Of a stretch of 64,000 nucleotides of DNA, positions 9,186-17,460 are shown one piece after another; within the stretch, counting starts at the first letter, position 1; the number at the start of each line of letters is the position of its first letter. The translations under genes were made by a program, and so were the position numbers. Under the pieces are notes generated by a model. It was not told the DNA's origin and did no database searches. It saw only the letters and a program-made list of their open reading frames with translations. The stretch spans positions 36,656 through 100,655 of the forward strand of contig CAVURD010000036.1 in NCBI GenBank assembly GCA_963743785.1, written 5' to 3'. Source of the DNA: Bog-473 sp963743785. GTDB lineage: Bacteria; Actinomycetota; Acidimicrobiia; Acidimicrobiales; RAAP-2.

Positions 9186-10333
9186 TTACCCCGTCCGGCC
9201 TGCGTCCGGCCTGCGCTCCCTCCACAGGAGCGAGGCCAGCGCCACCCCGAATGCGGCCAGGGCCAGGACCTGCAGGCCCCGCTGGGCGCCGTAGGTCTGG
9301 GAGACCCAACCGACCACCGGGGCCCCGGCCACCCACCCGATGTACCCGGCGGCGGTGAACGTGCCGACCGCGCTCACCACCTGGGTGGCCAGGAGGCTGA
9401 CCCGGCTCATCACCAGCGGCCAGAACAACGAGGCCCCACCGGCGCCGAGTGCGAGCCCGACGGCGGCCACCACCGGCCAGGGGACCAGTGACTCGAGCAG
9501 GATGCCACCACCGGCCACGCAGCCGCCGACGATCAGGGCGTGTCGGGCCGAGAGACGCCCCAGCAGCGCGCCGCCGGCGCCGCGGGTGGTGGCGGCCACC
9601 GACTGGCCGACCACGTAGGCGCCGGCTCCGAGGAGGACCCCGGTGGCCAGGTGGTTGCGCAGAAAGAGGACGCCCCAGGTGTCGACGCCGCCCTCGGTGA
9701 TCTCGGCCAGGGCGAAGACGACCAGGAGCACCAGGAGGCCGTCCCGCTGCAGCCGGCGGATGGGGTGGGCGGTGCGGGCGTGCCTCGGCGTCGGGGCCGA
9801 CGTGGACCGGTGGCACGTCCGCCTCGGTGGCCAACGCCCACACGCCGACCGCCAGCGCCACGGCGGCGACGCCGGGCCAGACCCAGCGCCACGACACGCC
9901 GGCGTGCAGGAGGACGACCGGCAATTGCGGCCCCGCACAGGGCGCCGCAATTGAAGAGGGCATGGAAGCGGACGAGCGCGGCGGGGTGGCCGATGAGCCG
10001 GTGCGACACCTCGGCGTTCATGGCCGTGTCGATGCTGCCGCCGGCGATCTCCACCAAGATGAGGGCCACGACGAACAGCCATTTCTCCGGGGCCGCACTG
10101 AGGAGAACGAGGAGCCCGCTCCAGGCGAACAGGGCGATCCACAGCAGCCGGCGCGCCCCGACCCGGTCGGCCAGGTGCGCCATGACGGCACTGGAGGCAC
10201 CCGCCACCGCGATGGCCACCGCCAGCAGCAGGCCGAGCTGGGCGTCGTTGATGCCGAAGGTGTGCTGGATGTTGTAGACCATGACGGCCCAGCTGCCCCA
10301 GAACAGGCCGAAGGTGGCGAAGGCGGCAACCAC
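9186..10333 (-). CDS. Major facilitator superfamily transporter, frame broken
   Basis: A polytopic membrane protein of about 380 residues read in three consecutive frames: 10333 to about 9930, about 9930 to 9775, and about 9775 to 9186. Joined, they give about twelve hydrophobic segments, with MAHLADRVGARRL after TM2 as the MFS signature loop (G-x-x-x-D-R-x-G-R-R type) and EITEGGVDTWGVLFLRNHL starting the second half. EIAGGSIDTAMNAEVSHR in TM4 recalls the FucP/YbjJ-type MFS branch. The substrate is unknown. The GTG at 10333 is chosen because it begins directly before TM1; starts up to about 20 codons earlier are possible. It lies downstream of the thioesterase gene on the same strand and may be cotranscribed with it. 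The breaks are most likely single-base errors. Confidence 0.75.
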
Positions 10334-10386
10334 GGGCCCGGCGCCGACCAGGGATTCCCGCCCGGTGCGGAACGCGGGTGCGTTGG

Positions 10387-10830
10387 TCAGGACGAGCCGG
10401 TGGCGCCGGCCTTGGCCAAGAAGGTGTCCTCGTCGACCAGCACCCGGGTCACCCGGCCGGCTCCGACCAGGCCGCCGCCGTCGCCTTCGAGCCTGGCTGC
10501 CGACACCTTGAAGGTGAGGCGGCGACCTTCCATCTTGACCAGTGTGGCCTCGGCCAGGATCACCTTGCCGACGACCACGGGGGCCAGGTGGTCGAACTGC
10601 ACCCGGGTGGCCACGCTGGTCTGGGCCGATGTCAGGTGCCCGTCGGTGGCCCGCAGCGACGCTTCCTCGCAGAGGGCGATGAGCCGGGGAGTGGCCAGAA
10701 CCGGGACGTCGCCGGAGCGAAAGTGCTGGGCCGTGTCCTCGTCGGAGACCGTGAGCTCGACCTGGGCCGAGAGACCGGTGTGGGGCGGATGCCCGACCGG
10801 CGGCGTCAGCTCGGAGGAAGGATCGGGCAC
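10387..10830 (-). CDS. FlK-like hotdog thioesterase
   Basis: A 147-residue single hotdog domain. It resembles the fluoroacetyl-CoA thioesterase (FlK) group: an early acidic segment VELTVSDEDTA, a central helix in TPRLIALCEEASLRA that carries the conserved Thr and Glu, and VQFDHLAPVVVG with the expected His. These enzymes hydrolyse small acyl-CoA esters; most genomic homologues have no known substrate. The GTG at 10830 is chosen because a TATCGT hexamer on the same strand ends seven bases upstream, giving a leaderless transcript. Divergent tldD starts only 20 bases away and its -10 box overlaps this one. The MFS transporter follows downstream on the same strand. Confidence 0.75.
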   Translation of the reverse strand: MPDPSSELTPPVGHPPHTGLSAQVELTVSDEDTAQHFRSGDVPVLATPRLIALCEEASLRATDGHLTSAQTSVATRVQFDHLAPVVVGKVILAEATLVKMEGRRLTFKVSAARLEGDGGGLVGAGRVTRVLVDEDTFLAKAGATGSS

Positions 10831-10836
10831 GACGAT

Positions 10837-10843
10837 TACGATA
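10837..10843. promoter_or_regulatory. Overlapping divergent -10 boxes (tldD / thioesterase)
   Basis: The seven bases TACGATA give TACGAT on the plus strand (10837-10842), seven bases before the tldD GTG. They also give TATCGT on the minus strand (10843-10838), seven bases before the thioesterase GTG. Both fit the leaderless pattern of the window. The two -10 elements share five bases, so only one polymerase could open the site at a time. Confidence 0.55.
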
Positions 10844-10849
10844 CCGCCC

Positions 10850-12247
10850 GTGACCGATACCTCTTTGATCCCGAATGACGTCGTCGAACGGGTGCTGTCG
10901 GCCGCCTTGGCCAAGGGTGGGGAGATGGCCGAGGTCTTCGCCGAGGACAGCACCTCCTCGGGGGCGATGATGGACGACCGCCGGGTGGAAGAGCTCTCCT
11001 CGGGGCGCTCCCGGGGCGCCGGCATCCGCGTGGTCGACGGGGAGACCACCGGCTTCGCCCACACGGCCGATCTGAGCGAGGCCGGGTTGTTCGCCGCCGC
11101 CGCCGCGGCGGCGGCGGTGGCCCGCGAGGGCGGCGGCAAGGTGCGCACGGTGGCGTTGGGACCGACGCGGGCGCACGCGGCCCGGGCCCAGGTGCTTCCC
11201 GGGTCGGTCGAGAAGGCGGCCAAGTTGGAGCTCTTGACCCGGGCCGACGGCGCCGCCCGGGCGGCCGGCGACGCCATCGTGCAGGTCCAGGTGGGGTACG
11301 GCGACAGCCGTCGGCGCATTCTGATCGCCAACTCCGAGGGACTCCTGGCCGAGGACGACCAGGTCCGCACCCGTTTCAATGTGATGTGCGTGGCCAACGG
11401 CGACACCGGGATGCAGACCGGCTACGAGTCACTGGCCCGCACCGAGGGCTACGAGATCTTCGCCCGGCACAACGTGGAGGACCTGGCCGGCATCGCGGCC
11501 GGCCGGGCCCTGGCCAAGCTCTCGGCCCGACCCGCGCCGTCGGGCGAGGTGCCCATCGTGCTGGCCGGCGGCAGCGGAGGGATCCTCTTTCACGAAGCCT
11601 GCGGGCATGGCCTCGAGGCTGATCACATCGTCAAGGACGCCTCGGTCTACACCGGGCAGGTGGGCGAGCTGGTGGCCAGCCCGCTGGTCACGCTGGTCGA
11701 CGACGGCACGGTCGCCGGCGAGTGGGGAAATTTCGCCGTGGACGACGAGGGCCACGCGCCGGCCCGCAACGTGCTCATCGAGAACGGGATCCTGACCGAC
11801 TACATGTGGGACTGGCTGCGGGCGCACCGGGAGGGCCGGGCCTCGTCGGGCAACGGCCGGCGCCAGAGCTACCAACATCTGCCCATGGTGCGCATGACCA
11901 ACACCTACCTCCTGGCCGGCACCGAGAACGCCGATGAGATCGTGGCCCAGACCCCTTCGGGTGTCTACGTCAAGAAGCTGGGTGGGGGTCAGGTCAACAC
12001 CGCCACCGGGGACTTCGTCTTCGGGACCACCGAGGCCTATTTAATTGAGAACGGTCACGTGACCGAGCCGTTGCGCGACGCCAACCTGATCGGCAACGGC
12101 CCCGAGGTGCTCCGCCGCATCGACGCCGTGGCCGACGACTTCGACATGACGCCGGGTACCTGCGGCAAGGACGGGCAGAGCGTGCCGGTCGGCTGCGGGC
12201 AGGCCACCCTGCGCATCACCGGGGTCACGCTGGGCGGGACGGCCTGA
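10850..12247 (+). CDS. tldD: Metalloprotease TldD
   Basis: A 465-residue TldD-family peptidase. The zinc site is HEACGHGLEADH at about residue 247, matching the family's HExxxH with His, Glu and His. The downstream GKDGQSVPVGCGQ loop that supplies a Cys ligand is present near residue 440. TldD and TldE form a heterodimer that degrades unfolded peptides and matures some RiPPs in a membrane-independent, cytosolic manner. The start is GTG at 10850, seven bases after a TACGAT -10 box. The stop overlaps the ATG of the tldE partner (ATGA at 12247). No RiPP precursor is evident nearby, so a general housekeeping role is likely. Confidence 0.92.
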   Translation: MTDTSLIPNDVVERVLSAALAKGGEMAEVFAEDSTSSGAMMDDRRVEELSSGRSRGAGIRVVDGETTGFAHTADLSEAGLFAAAAAAAAVAREGGGKVRTVALGPTRAHAARAQVLPGSVEKAAKLELLTRADGAARAAGDAIVQVQVGYGDSRRRILIANSEGLLAEDDQVRTRFNVMCVANGDTGMQTGYESLARTEGYEIFARHNVEDLAGIAAGRALAKLSARPAPSGEVPIVLAGGSGGILFHEACGHGLEADHIVKDASVYTGQVGELVASPLVTLVDDGTVAGEWGNFAVDDEGHAPARNVLIENGILTDYMWDWLRAHREGRASSGNGRRQSYQHLPMVRMTNTYLLAGTENADEIVAQTPSGVYVKKLGGGQVNTATGDFVFGTTEAYLIENGHVTEPLRDANLIGNGPEVLRRIDAVADDFDMTPGTCGKDGQSVPVGCGQATLRITGVTLGGTA

Positions 12248-13612
12248 TGAGTGATCTCCTGGCCCTGGCCACGCTCGGTGGTCGAGAAGGCGCAGTCCGG
12301 CGAGGGGATGGAGGTCTACGTCGTCCGGGGCAGCGAGACCGAGGTGCGGGCCTACGAAGGGAGCCGTCGAGTCGTTGACGTCCGCCGACTCCTCGGGAGT
12401 CGGCATCCGGGTCGTCCTCGAAGGCGACGAAGGAGGAAGGGAGCCGGCTGGGATTCGCCTGGGCCGGCTCGCTCGACCCGGCGGTGATCGAGGCCGCGCT
12501 GGCGGACGCCCGGGACAACGCCCGCTACGCCACACCGGACCCCGACGTCGTGCTTGGCCCGGCCCGACGGCGCGTCGGTGGTGGAGCAGGACCTCTGGGA
12601 TGACGGTGTCACCGCCACGCCGATGGACGACAAGATCGCCCTGGCCCTCGAGCTCGAACGGGCCACCCGGGCGGCCGACGAGCGGGTCCGCCAGGTTTCA
12701 TCGGCCGACTACTCCGACGAACGGGCGGAGATGGCGCTGGCCTCGACCACGGGGATCCGATCGTCGGCCCGCCGCACCACGGCCTTCGTCTCCGTCGATG
12801 CCATCGCCGGCGTCGGGGCCGACACGCAGACCGGCACCGGCTTCAGCGTGGGACGGGCCCCGGCGGACCTCGACCCCGAGGAGGCCATGGGCGAGGCGGT
12901 CCAGCGCGCCACCCGCCTGCTCGGCGCCCAGAAGGCCCAATCAGGGCGGTACACCGTGGTCTTCGACCCCCGGGTGGTCTCCACCCTGCTCTCGGTGATG
13001 GCGTCGGCCCTGTCGGGCGAGGCCGTGGTCAAGGGCCGGTCGTTCTTTGCCGGCCGGATCGGCGAGTCGGTGGCCAACGCGGCCGTGACCCTGGTCGACG
13101 ACCCGACCGACAGCCGGGCCTTCAGCGCCTCGACGTACGACGCCGAGGGTCTGGCCTGCCGGCGCAACGTGCTGATCTCCGACGGCATGTTGCGCATGTT
13201 CGTCTTCGACACGGTGTCGGCCCGCCGGGCCCAGATGCAGTCGACCGGTTCGGCCGTGCGTGGCGGTTTCGCCGGTACGCCGTCGGCCGGCTGCCGGGCC
13301 CTGGTCCTCCAGCCGGGGACAAAGGGGGCCGACGACATCCTGGCTTCGGTGGGCGACGGCCTCTACGTCCAGTCGGTCACCGGCATCCATTCGGGTGTCA
13401 ATACGGTCAGCGGCGATTTCTCCGTCGGGGCCGAAGGGCTCATGATCCGGGCCGGCGCCCTGGCCGAGCCGGTGCGTGAGGTCACCGTGGCCTCGACCCT
13501 GCAGAGGATGTTGCAGTCGATCGTGGAGATCGGCGGCGACCTGCGCTGGCTCCCGGGCTCGGCGGCCGGCCAGACGCTGGCCATTGCCGACATGCAGCTC
13601 AGCGGGGAGTAG
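12247..13612 (+). CDS. pmbA: TldE/PmbA protein, partner of TldD, 5' third frame-broken
   Basis: The non-catalytic or substrate-binding partner of TldD, lacking HExxxH as expected for TldE. The start is the ATG in the ATGA overlap with tldD. Four successive frame changes of one base each occur near 12277, 12363, 12436 and 12553. Reading across them restores MSDLLALA, VVEKAQSGEGMEVYVVRG, SADSSGVGIRVVLEG, LGFAWAGSLDPAVIEAALAD and ARPDGASVV, which are normal TldE sequence. From 12554 to the stop the frame is clean, with the C-terminal beta-barrel domain (GGFAGTPSAGCRALVLQPG, GIHSGVNTVSGDFSVGAEG, GGDLRWLP). Each break fits one extra base in a short run, and the last makes CTTG from CTG. These look like base-calling errors. 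Confidence 0.85.
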
Positions 13613-13647
13613 GCCCCGGTCGGAGCGTGGGGGCCGTCAGCTGGTCG

Positions 13648-14022
13648 TCAGCTGGCGGTGGAGGCGGCCGGCTTCGATTCCTTGGGGCTGGACGTGCCGC
13701 TGCCGCGGTCCGACGAGGGCTTCGAGCCGTCCGACGAGGGCTTCGAGCCGTCCGCCTTGGTGGTGGTCGAATCGGACTTGCCGTCGCCCGATGCGGGCGT
13801 GGCCCCCTCGGACTTCTTGGCCTCCCCGTTCGAGGCGGAGGAAGAGACCCGCGAGTCGGTCTTGTAGAAGCCACTGCCCTTGAAGGCGATGCCCACGGCC
13901 CCGTAGACCTTGCGCAGGGCGCCATCACACTCGGGGCAGATGCTCAGGGGGTCGTCCGTGAAGCTCTGGACCGCATCGAGCCGGTGCCCACACGCCGTGC
14001 AGGCGTACTCATAGGTCGGCAA
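13648..14022 (-). CDS. FmdB-family zinc ribbon protein with disordered tail
   Basis: A 124-residue small regulatory-type protein. The first 45 residues form a zinc ribbon: PTYEYACTACGHRLDAVQSF, then CPECDGALRKVYG, with two CxxC pairs. This is the FmdB/CxxC_CxxC_SSSS signature, followed by GIAFKGSGFYKTD. The remaining 70 residues are Ser, Lys, Gly and Pro-rich and probably disordered. They contain a 21-base tandem repeat near 13711-13757 that encodes repeated SSDGSKP units. The start is the unusual TTG at 14022, supported by GGAGGAG eight bases upstream on the minus strand; no better in-frame start keeps the Pro-Thr-Tyr-Glu N-terminus. Function in this family is poorly known. Confidence 0.8.
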   Translation of the reverse strand: MPTYEYACTACGHRLDAVQSFTDDPLSICPECDGALRKVYGAVGIAFKGSGFYKTDSRVSSSASNGEAKKSEGATPASGDGKSDSTTTKADGSKPSSDGSKPSSDRGSGTSSPKESKPAASTAS

Positions 14023-14136
14023 TTTCGCTCCTCCACATCGCTCTGTTGGCACTCTCAAGCAGTGACTGCCAATACTACCCGACAAGTTTCGGGGTTCGGC
14101 CGAGCCGATCGTCCTGTGTCCCCTCCGGCCAGGCCG

Positions 14137-14142
14137 TACAAT
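14137..14142 (+). promoter_or_regulatory. Leaderless -10 box (TACAAT) for moaC
   Basis: TACAAT preceded by CCG ends eight bases before the GTG at 14151. There is no ribosome binding site, so a leaderless transcript is expected. Confidence 0.5.
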
Positions 14143-14150
14143 GCTGGTTC

Positions 14151-14639
14151 GTGTCCGATCGCAGCCTGGCCCATCTCGATCCGCTCGGCGGCGCTCGCAT
14201 GGTCGACGTCACCCCCCGAGAGCCGACCCATCGCCGGGCCCTGGCCCGCTGCCGGGTGGCCATGCTGCCCGAGACGACCACCCTGGTGGCCAACAACGCC
14301 ATCACCAAGGGCGACGTGCTGGCGGCGGCCCGGATCGCTGGGATTCAGGCGGCCAAGCGCACGGCCGAGCTCATCCCCATGTGCCACCCCGTCCTGGTGG
14401 GGTCCATCGCCGTGAATTTCTTCATCGGCGACGACTACGTCGAGGTGGAGGCCCAGGTCGAGACGGTCGACCGCACCGGGGTGGAGATGGAAGCCATGAC
14501 GGCCTGCACCACGGCGGCCCTCACCGTCTACGACATGTGCAAGTCGTCGGACCGCACCATGACCATCGAGCACGTGGCGCTGTGGGAGAAGTCGGGGGGC
14601 CGTTCGGGCCCTTGGCGCCGTCCCGAGGCCTCGTCGTAG
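14151..14639 (+). CDS. moaC: Cyclic pyranopterin monophosphate synthase MoaC
   Basis: A 162-residue MoaC, which converts the MoaA product 3',8-cyclo-7,8-dihydroGTP to cyclic pyranopterin monophosphate in molybdenum cofactor synthesis. Diagnostic segments are ARMVDVT, AITKGDVLAAARIAGIQAAKRT, LIPMCHPV, TGVEMEAMTA and YDMCKSSDR, with the active-site Lys and Asp within YDMCKSSDR. Length is normal. The GTG start directly follows a leaderless -10 box and gives the family's N-terminus (SLAHLDPLGGARMVDV). No moaA, moaD or moaE lies beside it; the neighbours are unrelated, so it is probably its own transcription unit. Confidence 0.92.
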   Translation: MSDRSLAHLDPLGGARMVDVTPREPTHRRALARCRVAMLPETTTLVANNAITKGDVLAAARIAGIQAAKRTAELIPMCHPVLVGSIAVNFFIGDDYVEVEAQVETVDRTGVEMEAMTACTTAALTVYDMCKSSDRTMTIEHVALWEKSGGRSGPWRRPEASS

Positions 14640-14713
14640 GTCCTCCTTCGTCGCATCTCGTCCCTCTTCCTCCTTCCCTGTCGCTGCTTCGAGCCCACGG
14701 GCCACGGTGTCGG

Positions 14714-14719
14714 TAGATT
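14714..14719 (+). promoter_or_regulatory. Leaderless -10 box (TAGATT) for the carboxyltransferase gene
   Basis: TAGATT preceded by CGG ends eight bases before the GTG at 14728. This favours that start over the in-frame GTG at 14707. Confidence 0.5.
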
Positions 14720-14727
14720 CTGGGACA

Positions 14728-16077
14728 GTGAGCGCTCAAGTCGCCGAGTCCACCGACGTCGGCAAGGGAACCGTCGGCGCCGTCACCTCGGTGGTGGGCC
14801 GGATGGGTGGCCGCAATGTCGTCATCTGCCGGTCCCTGGCCTCCATGCGCCGGGGAGCCATCACCCACGCCGACGGCGTGCGCCTGGCCGAAGCGGCTGG
14901 GCAGGCTCGCCATCTGCGCATCCCGTTCGTCTTCATCGTGGCCTCGAGTGGGGCCGACGTCCAGGACGGGGTCGCCGCCCTGCACGGATGGGGCATGGCT
15001 GCCGCCGCCATCGCCAAGTGCAGCGGCATTGTCCCGGTGATCACCGCCGTGACCGGTCCGGTCGTCTCGGGGCCGGCCCTGCTGCTCGGCATGTCCGACC
15101 TGGTCGTCATGAACTCCGAAGCGGTCGCCTTCGTCTCGGGACCGCAGATGGTCGAGGAATTCACCGGGGTCGAAGTCGGTCTGCAACAACTCGGCGGGGT
15201 GGCCGCGCACGCCAGGTCGAGCGGCCTGTGTGCCGTCGAATCGGACGACGTCGAAGGCGCCATTGCCGAGCTGTTGGAGTACCTCCCGGCGCACACCGAC
15301 GAATTGCCGCCGGTGGCCACGATTTCCGACCCTCTCCTGCGTCTCACGCCCGAGCTGGTCGACGTCATCCCCGAGCGCAAGGCGGCCACCTACGACGTGC
15401 GTGACGTGATCCACTCGGTGGCCGACGACGGAGAATTCAGAGAGCTGTGGCCGCGGTGGGCGGGGCAGATCGTGACGGCGATGTGCCGCCTGGGTGGGCT
15501 CACGGTGGGGGTGGTGGCCAACCAGCCCCGGATCCTGGCCGGGACCCTCGACATCGCCGCCTCGCAGAAGGCGGCCAGGTTCGTTCGATTCTGCGACTCG
15601 TTCAACCTGCCCCTGGTGACCATGGTGGACACTCCGGGGTTCCTGCCGGGGAAGGACCTGGAGTGGCGCGGGATGATCCGACACGGTGCCGAGCTGGCCT
15701 TCGCCTACGCCCAGGCCACCGTGCCCCGGATCTGCCTGATCCTGCGCAAGGCGTTCGGCGGCGCCTACATCGTCATGGACTCCCGGGGCATCGGCAACGA
15801 CATCTGCCTGGCCTGGCCCGGCGCCGAGATCGCCGTCATGGGGGCGACGGGGGCGGTGCAGATCCTCCATCGTGGGATCGAGTCGGCCGATCGGGCCGAT
15901 CGGGAGCAGGCCTACGAGGACTCGTTCTTGAACCCCTGGCCGGCGGCGGAAAGGGGCTTCGTCGATCAGGTGATCGACCCCGCCGACACCCGTATCGTGC
16001 TGTGCTCGGTCCTGCGCCAGCTCTGCACCAAGCGGGAGCTCATTGCCGGCCGCAAGCACGATGCCGGGCCGCAATAG
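14728..16077 (+). CDS. Acyl-CoA carboxylase carboxyltransferase subunit (AccD/PccB-like)
   Basis: A 449-residue carboxyltransferase with the two crotonase-fold halves of the PccB/AccD family. The first half has FIVASSGADVQDGVAALHGWG and GPVVSGPALLLGMSD; the second has VTMVDTPGFLPGK, LRKAFGGAYIVMDSRG and AEIAVMGATGAVQILHR. The conserved Gly-Ala-Tyr region and oxyanion-hole glycines are present. It is some 60-80 residues shorter than typical PccB, missing the extreme N-terminal helices, which suggests a divergent paralogue. It would transfer CO2 from carboxybiotin to an acyl-CoA, but no biotin carboxylase or BCCP gene is in the window, so its partner must be elsewhere. The GTG at 14728 follows a leaderless -10 box; 14707 is the alternative start. 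Confidence 0.8.
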   Translation: MSAQVAESTDVGKGTVGAVTSVVGRMGGRNVVICRSLASMRRGAITHADGVRLAEAAGQARHLRIPFVFIVASSGADVQDGVAALHGWGMAAAAIAKCSGIVPVITAVTGPVVSGPALLLGMSDLVVMNSEAVAFVSGPQMVEEFTGVEVGLQQLGGVAAHARSSGLCAVESDDVEGAIAELLEYLPAHTDELPPVATISDPLLRLTPELVDVIPERKAATYDVRDVIHSVADDGEFRELWPRWAGQIVTAMCRLGGLTVGVVANQPRILAGTLDIAASQKAARFVRFCDSFNLPLVTMVDTPGFLPGKDLEWRGMIRHGAELAFAYAQATVPRICLILRKAFGGAYIVMDSRGIGNDICLAWPGAEIAVMGATGAVQILHRGIESADRADREQAYEDSFLNPWPAAERGFVDQVIDPADTRIVLCSVLRQLCTKRELIAGRKHDAGPQ

Positions 16078-16163
16078 GCATGTGAACAGGGAAGAAAGCG
16101 ATTGTCATCATTTCGCAACGAACCTGAGGCGGATTTGCCGTTGATCTGGGTAATGGATCGGGC

Positions 16164-16499
16164 ATGATCACTTCCGTGTCCCGCTCCACAGAAGACGGGC
16201 AAGACGGACTCTTTGTCCTGGAGTCTTGCCACAGCACCTGGATCTTCGACACCGAGCGCTTGCGCTTCCGTCGGATCCTGAAGGGCCTCGAACTCGACGC
16301 CCATGCCGCCACGACGAGTTGGCGTCCGTACTTCGGGTTGGAGATCGATCCGGTCTCGGAATCGTTCGTCGTGCTCTTGAACCCCGAGGGCAGCCGCCTC
16401 CTGCGCAGCTGGCGACACGTCGATCACTGCTCGCAGTGCGGCGGCGATCAGACGGCCGAGCTCTCGTTGGAGGATCTCCGGGGAGCCGCGCTCGCCTGA
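16164..16499 (+). CDS. Conserved hypothetical protein, 111 aa
   Basis: An intact small protein of unknown function. It begins ITSVSRSTEDGQDGLFVLESCHSTWIF, continues with an FDTERLRFRRIL segment, and ends with HVDHCSQCGGDQTAELS. The two Cys in CSQCGG with nearby His could bind a metal, but one pair alone is weak evidence. Codon use matches the neighbours and no frame problem is seen. TAATGG lies seven bases before the ATG and is an imperfect leaderless -10 box. Its last 52 bases overlap the 3' end of the convergent CtaG-like gene. I recognise no family. Confidence 0.6.
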   Translation: MITSVSRSTEDGQDGLFVLESCHSTWIFDTERLRFRRILKGLELDAHAATTSWRPYFGLEIDPVSESFVVLLNPEGSRLLRSWRHVDHCSQCGGDQTAELSLEDLRGAALA

Positions 16500-17431
16500 C
16501 CCTTCTCCGGCTGCGCCACCCCTGGCACCGCCGGATCATGCGTCCGGCCGGTCATTCGGTTGGTCTTGGCCGACGGTGGCATCCATTTCGCCCAGCGGTC
16601 TCGCCGGTCCGCCCGCTCGATCTCCCGTTCGACGTCGGACCAGATCAGCGGTTCGGTCTCCTCCTCATCCCCGTCCATCACCTTGGCCCGGCTCATGATG
16701 ACGAAGGCCACGGTCCACAAGACGGCGATGGTGCTGAGCTTGGCCGCGAAGCCGGCCAATTGCTGATCGAGGACGGGCGACATCCCCGCCACGGTGGCGT
16801 GGCTGTAGGCCGGGTACAGCGGTCGGCGGGCGAAGATCCAGACGACCGAGAGGAAGCTCGGCACAATGGACTGGACGATCAGGTAGCCGCCGCGGGCCAG
16901 GGCGGAGAGGTGTCGGGTGCCCGGCAGGTGCGTGAGCACCGGCGCCCAGAGGACGAATCCCGCCAGCAGGACGATGAGTTGGAACACCACGCGGGCCGAT
17001 GCGGACGACGTGGCCCACGCTGACGGCGGGGGTGGTGAGGGTGCCGACGGCGACGACGGTGACAAAGACGATGGCGGGTACCGGCCGGACGGCGACCCGG
17101 AGCACGGCATCGACCGGTGCCGGTCGGGTGAGCGCGGTGAGAAGGGGCGAGGGGGGTCGCCGGTGACCAGCAGCGGGGGCACGGCCAGCATGAGGAGGAG
17201 GCGCTGGACGACGAGGGCCAGCAGTGACCAATGGGCGGCCAGGTCTCCGAGCGGCCAGGTGACGGCCAGCAGGAGGGCGAGCGTCCCCAGGGTGAAGCAG
17301 AGGAATTGGCGGTGGCTGGCGCGGCGTCCCTCGGCCCGGGTGGCCCGGACATAGCCCCCGAAGAGGGCGACGATGGCCACCGTCCAGAAGATGGGGAAAT
17401 GCCAGTCCAGCGGGTGGCCGGTTGCGCTCAC
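16448..17431 (-). CDS. CtaG-like (caa3-type) cytochrome oxidase assembly membrane protein
   Basis: A 327-residue polytopic membrane protein of the caa3_CtaG family. It opens with HPLDWHFPIFWTVAIVALFGGY and has further hydrophobic segments at FLCFTLGTLALLLAVTWPLG, LVVQRLLLMLAVPPLLV and VVFQLIVLLAGFVLWAPVL. A His-rich external region (HLPGTRHLS) fits the copper-handling role proposed for the family. From about 17150 to 17000 the open frame reads Ser/Pro-rich, low-complexity sequence, while the adjacent frame reads a good membrane helix (AVRPVPAIVFVTVVAVGTLT). Two opposite indels therefore probably scramble about 50 residues. The start is GTG at 17431. A divergent gene (pafB) starts 30 bases away. 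Confidence 0.7.
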   Translation of the reverse strand: MSATGHPLDWHFPIFWTVAIVALFGGYVRATRAEGRRASHRQFLCFTLGTLALLLAVTWPLGDLAAHWSLLALVVQRLLLMLAVPPLLVTGDPPRPFSPRSPDRHRSMPCSGSPSGRYPPSSLSPSSPSAPSPPPPSAWATSSASARVVFQLIVLLAGFVLWAPVLTHLPGTRHLSALARGGYLIVQSIVPSFLSVVWIFARRPLYPAYSHATVAGMSPVLDQQLAGFAAKLSTIAVLWTVAFVIMSRAKVMDGDEEETEPLIWSDVEREIERADRRDRWAKWMPPSAKTNRMTGRTHDPAVPGVAQPEKGQASAAPRRSSNESSAV

Positions 17432-17447
17432 GGCGCGGCGGCCGCCG

Positions 17448-17453
17448 TAGGCT
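17448..17453 (+). promoter_or_regulatory. Leaderless -10 box (TAGGCT) for pafB
   Basis: TAGGCT preceded by CCG ends seven bases before the ATG at 17461. The same hexamer at the same spacing is seen before gpsA. Confidence 0.5.
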
Positions 17454-17460
17454 CTCCCCG

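Noticed and set aside
14521..16074. Long open frame (517 codons) on the minus strand opposite the carboxyltransferase gene
   Set aside because: It is His/Asp/Gly-rich nonsense typical of the antisense of GC-rich coding sequence; the plus strand carries a recognisable enzyme.
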